Below, in pieces: positions 1 through 7,043 of a stretch of DNA of 18,236 nt. Within the stretch, counting starts at the first letter, position 1, and the number at the start of each line of letters is the position of its first letter. Origin of the DNA: RPQK01 sp041946865. Its GTDB lineage: Bacteria > Acidobacteriota > UBA6911 > RPQK01. The translations under genes were made by a program, and so were the position numbers. The notes beneath the pieces are model-generated. The model was given only the letters and a program-made list of their open reading frames with translations, was not told the origin of the DNA and searched no databases. The stretch spans positions 1 through 18,236 of the forward strand of contig JBHGBF010000090.1 of the NCBI GenBank assembly GCA_041946865.1, in the 5' to 3' direction.

Positions 1-765
1 TGCCATCTCACCGACTTCAACTCGGCAGCCGACCCGAACCACGTCACCGCCGGATTCCCCCATGACTGTTCCGTCTGCCATTCAACCACGACTTGGACGG
101 GAGCCGTCTTCGACCACACGAAGACTCGCTTTCCGCTGACCGGAGCGCACGACGCGGTGACCTGCGTCAGATGCCATGCAAACAACCAGTACACAGGCTT
201 GGACATGAGGTGTGTCGCCTGTCACCTGGCGCAATTCAACGCCACGACCAACCCGAATCATGTGGCTTCGGGTCTCCCGCAGGATTGCGAAGTCTGTCAC
301 CAGACGAGCGCCTGGATTCCGGCTTCGTTCAATCATTCGACCACAGCCTTTCCCCTGACCGGAGCGCACGCGACTACGGCCTGCCGCAGCTGCCACGTGG
401 GCGGCGTGTACCAGGGGACGCCGCAAGACTGCTATTCATGCCACAAGACCGAGTATCAGACGGTGACAAATCCGAACCACATAGCCGCTGGTTTCCCGCA
501 GACCTGCGGCACGTGTCACAACACGACGACTTGGACGGGCGCCACTTTCTCGCACAAATTCCCAATCTACTCAGGTCCGCACCGGGAAAAGTGGACCTCG
601 TGCACTGACTGTCACAACAACCCGTCCAACTATGCGGTGTTCACATGCCTGACGTGTCACGAGCACGACAAGGTCCGGATGGACGACAAGCACAGCGACG
701 TCCGCAATTATCTGTACAACAGCGCAAGCTGCTATTCGTGTCATCCGCAGGGAAGGGGGGACTAA
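1..765 (+). CDS. Multiheme c-type cytochrome, 3' part (5' end outside window)
   Basis: The frame is open from base 1 to the TAA at 763-765, giving 254 visible residues. It starts on the last two residues (CH) of a heme motif, so the N-terminus and signal peptide lie upstream. Ten complete CxxCH heme sites are visible, at residues 23, 55, 71, 96, 128, 144, 169, 201, 216 and 244. They form an exact 73-residue repeat: sites at 23/55/71 recur at 96/128/144. Non-motif histidines repeat with the same period: NPNH at 14/87/160, F-x-H at 39/112/185 and GAH at 50/123. These are good distal ligands, so bis-His low-potential hemes are likely. The layout resembles proteins made of fused triheme c7/c3-type modules. 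The likely location is periplasm or cell surface. A beta-barrel gene starts 18 bases downstream, suggesting a barrel-cytochrome pair. Family certain; exact role inferred. Confidence 0.93.
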   Translation, partial: CHLTDFNSAADPNHVTAGFPHDCSVCHSTTTWTGAVFDHTKTRFPLTGAHDAVTCVRCHANNQYTGLDMRCVACHLAQFNATTNPNHVASGLPQDCEVCHQTSAWIPASFNHSTTAFPLTGAHATTACRSCHVGGVYQGTPQDCYSCHKTEYQTVTNPNHIAAGFPQTCGTCHNTTTWTGATFSHKFPIYSGPHREKWTSCTDCHNNPSNYAVFTCLTCHEHDKVRMDDKHSDVRNYLYNSASCYSCHPQGRGD

Positions 766-783
766 GTTTTGGAGGGAGGGCGA

Positions 784-2430
784 GTGAAAAGTCTCAGTTG
801 GCTCGCGATCTCAATCGGCTGCCTCATTCTGGCTGTTCCCCTTGCCGCGCAGCACACCAGGGGTGAGCTTCCGACTGGTTATGTTGTGAAGTACGTGGTA
901 CCGGACGCCGTGTACCTGGAGGGAGGGACGGCCTCGGGACTGGCAACCGGAATGAAGTTAAGCATTCAGCGCAAGGCGGAATCGGGAACCGGGACGGAGA
1001 TTATCGCGGAACTGGAGGTCGTTTCGGTCACTGTGAGCTCAGCCGTCTGCGCGATCACACGACGGATCAAGGATCCGGTTCAGGGTGACCAGGCGCTGCT
1101 GTCTGCCAAGGATGTCGAGGCGCGTGCGCTCGAGGGGGCGGCGGACGAAGCGGCGCAGTATCCAATGATTGTGAGCTTCTCCGACGGCGACCCGATCGAT
1201 GAAGAGCTGCGGGAATACGTCCCCAAACCTCCGCTTCCCGAGATCAACCGGATTCGAGGGAGGATTGGGATCGAATATGGCGGAATCAACGGGCTGACCG
1301 GTCCGAGCCGTTCATCCCATTTGGGGCTGGTCGTGCGTGCCGATGCGACCAGGATTGGGGGGACGCACTGGCGATTCAACGGCTATCATCGTGGCCGGCT
1401 GGATTCGCGGCGCAGCCGTCGGGACGAGACGCTGACGGATCTGCTGAACCGGACTTACCAGCTCGGCTTCACCTACGACAATCCCGAAAGCCGCTGGGTG
1501 CTGGGTGTCGGGCGAGTCCAGGTACCCTGGGCGAGCAGCCTCAGTGTTGTCGACGGAGGATATGCGGGAAGGCGATTGGGCCGGCGCTTCACCCTCGGCC
1601 TCTTTGGCGGTTCCTCCCCTGACCCCACCTCCTGGCGTTACGCGCCGGACCGGCAGCTGACGGGAGCGTTCGTCAACCTGGAAAGCGGCACTTTCAAATC
1701 GGTGCGCCACAGCAGCACCTTCGGCCTGGCGTTCGACTACCACGACTGGAAGCCAGACCGCCGTTTCGGGTTTTTGGAAAACACCCTCTTCTATAAAAAC
1801 AGCGTATCCGTGTACCACAACTTTGAAATGGACAAGCTGAAGACGGACAAACAGGACTCGGTCGTCCCGAGCCGGAGCTTCCTTACCGTGCGCGTCCGGC
1901 CTGCCCGCATCGTTTCCTTCGATGTGAGCCACAACTACTTCCGGGAGGTGCCGACCTTTGACTCGCGGCTGGTGGGAACAGGGCTGCTGGACAAGATGTT
2001 GTTCCAGGGCGCCAGCGCAGGTGTTCGCCTGGAATTGCCGGGAAGGATCTCTCCGTATGCCAGCCTGGGCCGGAGCAGCCGGACGGGGGACGGCGAGCCG
2101 TCATGGAACACGATGTACGGTTTCTCCGTACCGTGGAGGCTTTTCCGGCTGGACGCCCGGCGGTCTCGTTTCGACTCCTCTTTCGCAGCCGGCACTTACA
2201 GCACGTTGACAGCCAGCCGGGAGGTCGGACAGAGGCTGCGCGTGGATGTTCAAGGCGGCTGGCAGAGACTGTCGACCTCGCCAGGGACGAGAGCCAACCG
2301 GGCCCACTGGATGACGCTTAATGCCGACTGGCACCTCAACCGGTATTTTGTGGGCACGGGGGTCACGTTCTATCGAGGCAACGGCGAAGAGTACGACCAA
2401 TGGTCGGTTAACGGGGGGTACAGATTCTAG
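784..2430 (+). CDS. Outer-membrane beta-barrel protein, probable porin partner of the cytochrome
   Basis: This 548-residue protein most likely starts at the GTG at 784, which follows a strong purine-rich Shine-Dalgarno stretch at 771-780; a TTG at 769 would place that stretch inside the gene. Residues 1-23 form a signal peptide (KSLSWLAISIGCLILAVPLAAQ region). Residues about 30-110 look like a small beta domain (VYLEGGTASGLATGMKL, then ELEVVSV) similar to SH3-like FlgT C-terminal folds. A proline-rich linker (PKPPLPEI) follows. The remaining ~380 residues are alternating polar and hydrophobic strands rich in Arg, Tyr, Gly and Ser, ending in the terminal Phe (GGYRF) typical of outer-membrane barrels. 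It lies directly behind a multiheme cytochrome and ahead of redox membrane genes. It could therefore be the barrel of an outer-membrane electron conduit. The barrel call is fairly firm; the conduit role is inferred from context. Confidence 0.78.
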   Translation: MKSLSWLAISIGCLILAVPLAAQHTRGELPTGYVVKYVVPDAVYLEGGTASGLATGMKLSIQRKAESGTGTEIIAELEVVSVTVSSAVCAITRRIKDPVQGDQALLSAKDVEARALEGAADEAAQYPMIVSFSDGDPIDEELREYVPKPPLPEINRIRGRIGIEYGGINGLTGPSRSSHLGLVVRADATRIGGTHWRFNGYHRGRLDSRRSRRDETLTDLLNRTYQLGFTYDNPESRWVLGVGRVQVPWASSLSVVDGGYAGRRLGRRFTLGLFGGSSPDPTSWRYAPDRQLTGAFVNLESGTFKSVRHSSTFGLAFDYHDWKPDRRFGFLENTLFYKNSVSVYHNFEMDKLKTDKQDSVVPSRSFLTVRVRPARIVSFDVSHNYFREVPTFDSRLVGTGLLDKMLFQGASAGVRLELPGRISPYASLGRSSRTGDGEPSWNTMYGFSVPWRLFRLDARRSRFDSSFAAGTYSTLTASREVGQRLRVDVQGGWQRLSTSPGTRANRAHWMTLNADWHLNRYFVGTGVTFYRGNGEEYDQWSVNGGYRF

Positions 2431-2434
2431 AAGT

Positions 2435-3214
2435 ATGAAAATGCTGTGGACATTCGGAGTACTGATAACACTTCTCGGCCGGTCCGCCGCTGCCGGCGCG
2501 GCCGATTCCGATCTGGAAAGCCTGCTGGAGCGGGCGGGGAAGTCGGCGGAGAAGTTCTGGCAGGACCTGGGTTCGATATCCTGCACAGAAACGATGTCTC
2601 AGGCCAAGATCGGCGACAAGGGAAAGATCCTTTCTCAGGAATCATCCGTCTATGATTACGTGATCGTATCGGGAGGCAGGCCTGGGCGGCCCACGGTTGA
2701 AGAATCGCGGGTGCTTCAGAAGGAGCACCAGCCGCGGCGTCCCATGGCTTTCCTGGTCACCAGCGGTTTCTCAGTTCTCTGGCTGGTTTTCCATCCGTAT
2801 TTCCAGGATAGTTTCGAGTTCTCGAGCGACGGCGGGGAAACGATCGACGGCCGATTGGCAACCAGGGTGCGATTCTCTCAGGCGGCGGGCGGCCGGTCGC
2901 TGTCCGCGTTGCGGTTGCGAGGCCGGCTTTATCCGCTCACCATCAAGGGCGAGGCCTGGCTGGACCCCGACAGTGGCGTTGTCCTTCGCATCCGGTCCAG
3001 CCTGCTCCAGCCGAAGGAAGAGCTGGGACTGCTGTCACTTGATTCCTCGGTGCGTTACCAGCAGGTGACGTTCCTCGCGGCCAAGAAGGCGTGCTGGGTG
3101 CCGGTCGAAGCTTCGGTCGAGGCTAAGACGAGGCGGCAGCATTGGCAGAACACGCACTTGTTCGCCAATCACAAGTACTTCACGGTGACGTCCGAATCGA
3201 GTGTGTCGGAATGA
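2435..3214 (+). CDS. Secreted protein of unknown function in the cytochrome cluster
   Basis: The protein has 259 residues starting at the ATG at 2435, four bases after the barrel gene's stop. Residues 1-22 (MKMLWTFGVLITLLGRSAAAGA) form a signal peptide, so it is exported. A short helix (residues about 24-42) leads into a mostly beta region with SCTETMSQ, FHPYFQDSFEF, DGRLATRVRF and AWLDPDSGVVLRI. The last pattern, with its 'x-W-hydrophobic-DP-x-S-G' turn, resembles secreted proteins I associate with Acidobacteriota and is reminiscent of LolA/RseB-like half-barrels. That fold comparison is a guess. It has only two cysteines (SCTE and KACW) and no heme motif, so it is not itself a cytochrome. 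Its TGA stop overlaps the next gene's ATG (ATGA), so it is translationally coupled to the b-type cytochrome. It may be an assembly or periplasmic accessory factor. Confidence 0.8.
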   Translation: MKMLWTFGVLITLLGRSAAAGAADSDLESLLERAGKSAEKFWQDLGSISCTETMSQAKIGDKGKILSQESSVYDYVIVSGGRPGRPTVEESRVLQKEHQPRRPMAFLVTSGFSVLWLVFHPYFQDSFEFSSDGGETIDGRLATRVRFSQAAGGRSLSALRLRGRLYPLTIKGEAWLDPDSGVVLRIRSSLLQPKEELGLLSLDSSVRYQQVTFLAAKKACWVPVEASVEAKTRRQHWQNTHLFANHKYFTVTSESSVSE

Positions 3215-4161
3215 TCGACAGGATAGAGCTCTTGCGCCCAGCGGATCAAACGGAAGCGCCGGCCCCGCAGCCGGCGAGGAGGTTCTCCAGCTCGCCCTCT
3301 GCGGGCGCCGGGCCCCGGCCCCTCCTGGTTCTTTGCGTCTGCGCGGTCGTGGCGTTTTTGCTGGGGTTCGGTTTCTACGGTTGGGATTACTACATCCTGG
3401 ATCAGGCCCACCGGCCTTTTTCTCCGAAGCATGTGCTCCTCAAGCCGTCTGGCCGAATTGGTCTTCGACTGGGGATGCTCGGGTTCCTGACCTTCTGTCT
3501 CGTCTATCTGTATCCGCTCCGGAAGCACTGGCGCTGGCTGAGCAGGAAGGGAAAGACTCGCAACTGGCTGGATTACCACGTTCTTCTGGGGCTGACCGGG
3601 CCGCTCATCATCTCCTTCCACTCTTCGTTTAAGTTCAATGGTCTGGCGGGAATCGCCTATTGGGTGATGGCCGCCCTTGTGATCAGCGGCATTATCGGCC
3701 GATATTTCTATGCGCAAATCCCGCGGACGCTGGAGGCTGCCGAAGTCTCGTTGCGGGAGCTGAAGACCATCAGCGACAACTTCAAGCAGCAGCTTCTCGA
3801 CTCCGGTCTTTTGACCTCCCCAGCCGTACTCGAGATTTTTCACCTTCCGTCACCCCAAGAAGTCGATCGGATGTCGCTCCTGGTCGCTCTGGCCCAGATG
3901 GTCAAACTCGACCTTGTGCGGCCGATCCAGTCCTGGCGGTTGCGCCGGATGCTCAGCGCGACTCACGTGGATCCGGCGGAGTTGAAGAGAGTCATGAGAA
4001 TCGCGCGCCAGCAGGCCGTGATATCCAAGAAGATCCTGTTTTTGAGCCGCGCTCGGCGCGTCTTTCATCTGTGGCACGTGGTGCACCGGCCGTTCAGCTA
4101 TACCTTCGCAATCCTGGTTCTCATTCATGTAACCATAGCGCTGTTGCTTGGGTTTTATTAG
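3211..4161 (+). CDS. Membrane b-type diheme cytochrome-like protein
   Basis: I place the start at the ATG at 3211, which overlaps the previous stop as ATGA. An upstream in-frame ATG at 3142 would overlap that gene by over 70 bases. The product has 316 residues. Predicted membrane segments are at about 38-60, 83-103, 122-140, 147-168 and 293-316. Two of them carry histidines exactly 14 residues apart, H123/H137 and H292/H306. This is the His-X13-His spacing used by cytochrome b of bc1-type complexes to hold two hemes between helices. H286 and H289 lie near the last pair. Residues 170-285 form a charged, mainly helical soluble segment. No CxxCH motif is present. The gene sits between periplasmic cytochrome genes and a cytosolic-type flavoprotein, which fits a quinol- or FeS-linked transmembrane electron carrier. 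The heme b call rests on motif spacing, not family recognition. Confidence 0.75.
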   Translation: MIDRIELLRPADQTEAPAPQPARRFSSSPSAGAGPRPLLVLCVCAVVAFLLGFGFYGWDYYILDQAHRPFSPKHVLLKPSGRIGLRLGMLGFLTFCLVYLYPLRKHWRWLSRKGKTRNWLDYHVLLGLTGPLIISFHSSFKFNGLAGIAYWVMAALVISGIIGRYFYAQIPRTLEAAEVSLRELKTISDNFKQQLLDSGLLTSPAVLEIFHLPSPQEVDRMSLLVALAQMVKLDLVRPIQSWRLRRMLSATHVDPAELKRVMRIARQQAVISKKILFLSRARRVFHLWHVVHRPFSYTFAILVLIHVTIALLLGFY

Positions 4162-4186
4162 CTTGGAAAGTCGGGATGCATTTTAC

Positions 4187-4191
4187 GGAGG
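4187..4191 (+). promoter_or_regulatory. Ribosome binding site deciding a TTG start
   Basis: A clear GGAGG lies six bases before the TTG at 4198. No ATG or GTG gives a comparable start that keeps the N-terminal hydrophobic segment, so the TTG is the best start for the ferredoxin-flavoprotein. Confidence 0.7.
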
Positions 4192-4197
4192 CCTGAT

Positions 4198-5634
4198 TTG
4201 GAGACCCTCGTTTCCTTTCTGTTCGCGGTGCTTCTCACCTTCTTCTTTGTCCGGCGGTATTTGAAACGACTCGCCCCCGCTGGGAAATCCGTCGAGACGG
4301 GGCCGGCAGCGGCCGAGACGGTAGCCATAAACTGTCCCCGTTGCTCAAAGAGCCTGCCCGCCGGTTCGTCTTTCTGCAGTCAGTGCGGCGCCGCCCTGGC
4401 CATGTGGAGAGTGCAGCAAGCCGCAATCCAGACGACACCTGTTCAGTCAAAGACCAATCAGCCCAGGCCGGTCATCAATACGTCGATCTGTATCGGCTGC
4501 GGCAATTGCGTGAGAGCGTGCGACGTAGAGGGCACACTGCAGGTTATCAACGGAAAGAGCATCCTCGTACATCCTGAGCGCTGCCTCGGACACGCCCTTT
4601 GTGCCGATGCCTGTCCCACGGGAGCACTCAGTCTCGCTTACGGCGCTGCGCTTCAGACCATCCGGGTGCCTCGTCTGAATCCAAACTTTGAGACGAACAT
4701 TCCCGGCTTGTACATTGCCGGCGAGCTGGGAGGCACCGGGCTGATCCGGACCGCCATCAACGAAGGCAAGCTGGCTGTCGACGATATCATCCGCCGTCTC
4801 AAGGACATCCCGACGAACGGAGGAGGCGAGATCCTGGATCTCCTCATCGTCGGCTCAGGCCCGGCGGGCCTGAGCGCCTCGCTTTCCAGCCATCAGCATC
4901 AGCTTCGATACGTCACCTTGGAGCAGGGAGAAATCGCTTCGACGATTCGGCATTTTCCTCGACACAAGCTGGTTATGGCCGAGCCGGTCGATATCCCGCT
5001 TTACGGGAGTCTCTATATTGGAGACGGCTCGAAGGAAACGCTGCTGGCTGTCTGGGAAGCCATCATCAAGAGCACGGGCCTGTGCATCCAGACGCATGAG
5101 CGGGTCGAATCAGTGCAGAAACAAGACGGCTCTTTTGTCGTCCAGAGCAGCAAGCAGCAATACCGGGCCCGGTTCGTCCTGCTGGCTTTGGGGAAACAGG
5201 GCGTGCCGCGCAAACTCGGCGTTCCCGGGGAGGAGAGCGCCAAGGTGCTTTACCGGCTGATTGAAGCGGAAGGCTATTCCGACAGCGACATCCTGGTTGT
5301 CGGCGGAGGGGACTCGGCGCTTGAAGCGGCTGTGGCTCTCAGCCGGATTAATGACAACCGCGTGACACTCTCATACCGCGGTGACACTTTCAAACGGGCG
5401 CGGGATCGCAACCGGCAAAAGCTGGAGGCTCACCAAGCGACGGGCAAAGTAAACGTCTTGTTGGGATCAGAGGTCGCCGCGATCGAGTCCGAGACGGTCA
5501 GGCTTCGGCATTCAGGAAGCGAATTAGAGCTCCCGAATCAGTTCGTCTTCGCGATGATCGGCGGGGAATCGCCCGAGGAGTTCCTCCGCCGAAGCGGTGT
5601 GGAAATCGTCGAGAAAGTCGTCAGCGGACCTTGA
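4198..5634 (+). CDS. Membrane-anchored ferredoxin/FAD-NAD(P) oxidoreductase
   Basis: This 478-residue protein starts at a TTG with a good Shine-Dalgarno site. Domains in order: a hydrophobic anchor (residues 3-18); a zinc ribbon with C46, C49, C60 and C63; and a ferredoxin domain. The ferredoxin has C98/C101/C104/C108 for one cluster and C129/H132/C135/C139 for the second, with His where Cys is usual. Next comes a segment IPGLYIAGELGGTG (168-181), then an FAD-binding GSGPAG (219-224) and an NAD(P)-binding GGGDSA (369-374). The C-terminus stops after FVFAMIGGESPEEFL. No CxxC active-site disulfide is seen between the FAD and NAD domains, so it is not a thioredoxin reductase. It probably transfers electrons between NAD(P)H and the membrane cytochrome encoded 36 bases upstream. 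The YIAGE segment normally lies at the C-terminus in this fold, suggesting a circular permutation. Family well supported; redox partner inferred. Confidence 0.9.
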   Translation: METLVSFLFAVLLTFFFVRRYLKRLAPAGKSVETGPAAAETVAINCPRCSKSLPAGSSFCSQCGAALAMWRVQQAAIQTTPVQSKTNQPRPVINTSICIGCGNCVRACDVEGTLQVINGKSILVHPERCLGHALCADACPTGALSLAYGAALQTIRVPRLNPNFETNIPGLYIAGELGGTGLIRTAINEGKLAVDDIIRRLKDIPTNGGGEILDLLIVGSGPAGLSASLSSHQHQLRYVTLEQGEIASTIRHFPRHKLVMAEPVDIPLYGSLYIGDGSKETLLAVWEAIIKSTGLCIQTHERVESVQKQDGSFVVQSSKQQYRARFVLLALGKQGVPRKLGVPGEESAKVLYRLIEAEGYSDSDILVVGGGDSALEAAVALSRINDNRVTLSYRGDTFKRARDRNRQKLEAHQATGKVNVLLGSEVAAIESETVRLRHSGSELELPNQFVFAMIGGESPEEFLRRSGVEIVEKVVSGP

Positions 5635-5637
5635 GCT

Positions 5638-5794
5638 CAGCGATTAGCGATCAGAGGGCAGCGATCAGCTGTCAGCGAAGACTCGGAAGCTCGTTTGTTT
5701 AGAGGCATCAGGCTGTAAACCCCGTAAAGCAACGTATCGGATCCTTGCGCAAGAGCCGATCGCTGAAAGCTCGTACGCTGACCACTGAAAACTC
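5638..5794. repeat. Degenerate 7-bp repeats in inverted arrangement
   Basis: From 5638 to 5679 six consecutive 7-base units follow the pattern CAGCGAT with changes (CAGCGAT, TAGCGAT, CAGAGGG, CAGCGAT, CAGCTGT, CAGCGAA). Between about 5756 and 5794 the complementary strand carries the same kind of units (CAGTGGT, CAGCGTA, CGAGCTT, TCAGCGA). The two arms can pair imperfectly around a spacer of about 75 bases that contains the palindrome CTTGCGCAAG (5744-5753). The array lies directly after the flavoprotein stop and fills most of the 293-base gap. It could help end transcription or be a genome-wide intergenic repeat. No gene is seen here. Confidence 0.6.
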
Positions 5795-5799
5795 CCGTC

Positions 5800-5829
5800 T
5801 TCAAGATTTCAAGTATCCTTGGCTATAAA
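5800..5829 (+). promoter_or_regulatory. Possible promoter for the beta-propeller operon
   Basis: A TATAAA box at 5824-5829 lies 18 bases after a weak -35-like TTCAAG at 5800-5805, about 100 bases before the ATG at 5928. The -10 match is good and the -35 poor. The position, downstream of the repeat array and upstream of a new gene pair, supports it. Confidence 0.35.
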
Positions 5830-5853
5830 ATAGATAAGCAGACTTCAGCGAGA

Positions 5854-5869
5854 GTGTCGATTTCGACAC
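5854..5869 (+). promoter_or_regulatory. Leader hairpin or operator palindrome
   Basis: GTGTCG-ATTT-CGACAC forms a perfect six-pair stem with a four-base loop (seven complementary positions counting the A/T in the loop). It lies between the possible promoter and the beta-propeller start. It could be an operator or a leader RNA hairpin. There is no T-run, so a terminator is unlikely. Confidence 0.35.
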
Positions 5870-5927
5870 CGGCCGTTCGACTACTAGCCGGAGACGACCA
5901 AGAGCGAAGCTCAGAGAGGAGCAAGGC

Positions 5928-7043
5928 ATGAGCTCAGTACGTGTACTGGTGGGCACACGCAAGGGCGCGTTTGTCCTGACGTCGGACGGAAAGCGGAAGA
6001 ATTGGAACGTGAGCGGCCCCCATTTCGGCGGCTGGGAAATTTACCACCTCAAGGGATCTCCCGCCGATCCCAACCGGCTTTACGCTTCGCAGACGAGCAG
6101 CTGGTTCGGACAAATCATCGAGCGTTCCAACGACGGGGGCCAGACCTGGGAGACCGTAGGCAACAAGTTCGTGTATGACGGGATCCCCGGGACCCATCAG
6201 TGGTATGACGGCACACCACACCCCTGGGAATTCAAACGAGTCTGGCACGTGGAACCTTCGCTTACCGACCCGGACGTTGTTTACGCCGGAGTCGAGGACG
6301 CTGCTTTGTTTCGTTCCGGTGACGGCGGCCAGACCTGGGAGGAGATCGCCGGGCTGCGGGGGCACGGATCTGGGCCTTACTGGCAGCCGGGCGCAGGCGG
6401 ATTATGTCTTCACACCATCATTCTTGATCCGAGCAATCCCGAGCGCATGTTCGCCGCCATTTCCGCCGCTGGAGCGTTTCGGACTGACAACGCCGGCAAG
6501 ACCTGGCAGCCGATAAACCGCGGGCTTCGTTCTGAAGGCATTCCCAACCCGACCGCCGAGGTCGGCCACTGCGTTCACCGCATCGCGATGCATCGTTCCC
6601 GGCCGAACGTGCTGTTTATGCAGAAACACTGGGACGTGATGCGCAGCGATAATGCGGGCGAATCGTGGGAAGAGGTCAGCGGGAACCTGCCGAGCGACTT
6701 CGGATTTGTGATCGACGTCCACTCGCACGAACCGGAAACGATTTATGTGGTCCCGATCAAGAGCGATTCGGAGCACTATCCGCCCGATGGAAAGCTGCGC
6801 GTGTTCCGCAGTCGCAGCGGGGGACGCGAGTGGGAAGCACTGACCAAGGGGCTGCCGCAAAGCGACTGCTACGTCAACGTCCTGCGCGACGCCATGGCCG
6901 TCGACTCTCTCGATTCCTGCGGGGTGTACTTCGGCACAACCGGTGGACAAGTCTACGCATCGGCGGACGCCGGTGACAACTGGGCGCCGATCGTGCGCGA
7001 TCTTCCCGCAGTGCTGTCCGTGGAGGTCCAGACACTGCCATGA
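5928..7043 (+). CDS. Cytoplasmic Asp-box (BNR) beta-propeller protein
   Basis: The product has 371 residues, starting at an ATG after the Shine-Dalgarno sequence GAGAGGAG. There is no signal peptide: the N-terminus MSSVRVLVGTRKGAF already begins the first propeller strand. Six Asp-box motifs of the form S/T-x-D-x-G-x-x-W occur near residues 67, 130, 186, 240, 295 and 345 (for example NDGGQTWETV, GDGGQTWEEI, DNAGKTWQPI, DNAGESWEEV), spaced about 50-63 apart. This indicates a six- or seven-bladed propeller of the sialidase/VPS10-like fold. I see no sialidase arginine triad or FRIP motif, so 'exo-alpha-sialidase' would be a misleading name. Its TGA overlaps the ATG of the MoaD-like gene (ATGA), so the two are translationally coupled and probably work together. 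Fold is confident; substrate or ligand unknown. Confidence 0.85.
   Translation: MSSVRVLVGTRKGAFVLTSDGKRKNWNVSGPHFGGWEIYHLKGSPADPNRLYASQTSSWFGQIIERSNDGGQTWETVGNKFVYDGIPGTHQWYDGTPHPWEFKRVWHVEPSLTDPDVVYAGVEDAALFRSGDGGQTWEEIAGLRGHGSGPYWQPGAGGLCLHTIILDPSNPERMFAAISAAGAFRTDNAGKTWQPINRGLRSEGIPNPTAEVGHCVHRIAMHRSRPNVLFMQKHWDVMRSDNAGESWEEVSGNLPSDFGFVIDVHSHEPETIYVVPIKSDSEHYPPDGKLRVFRSRSGGREWEALTKGLPQSDCYVNVLRDAMAVDSLDSCGVYFGTTGGQVYASADAGDNWAPIVRDLPAVLSVEVQTLP

Noticed and set aside
769..783. TTG start at 769 for the barrel protein
   Set aside because: It would place the strong Shine-Dalgarno stretch inside the gene and add charged residues ahead of the signal peptide. The GTG at 784 fits better.
1312..1932. 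Long antisense open frame opposite the barrel gene
   Set aside because: High GC keeps stops rare in shadow frames. It has no recognisable domain, and the plus-strand frame has a signal peptide and barrel features.
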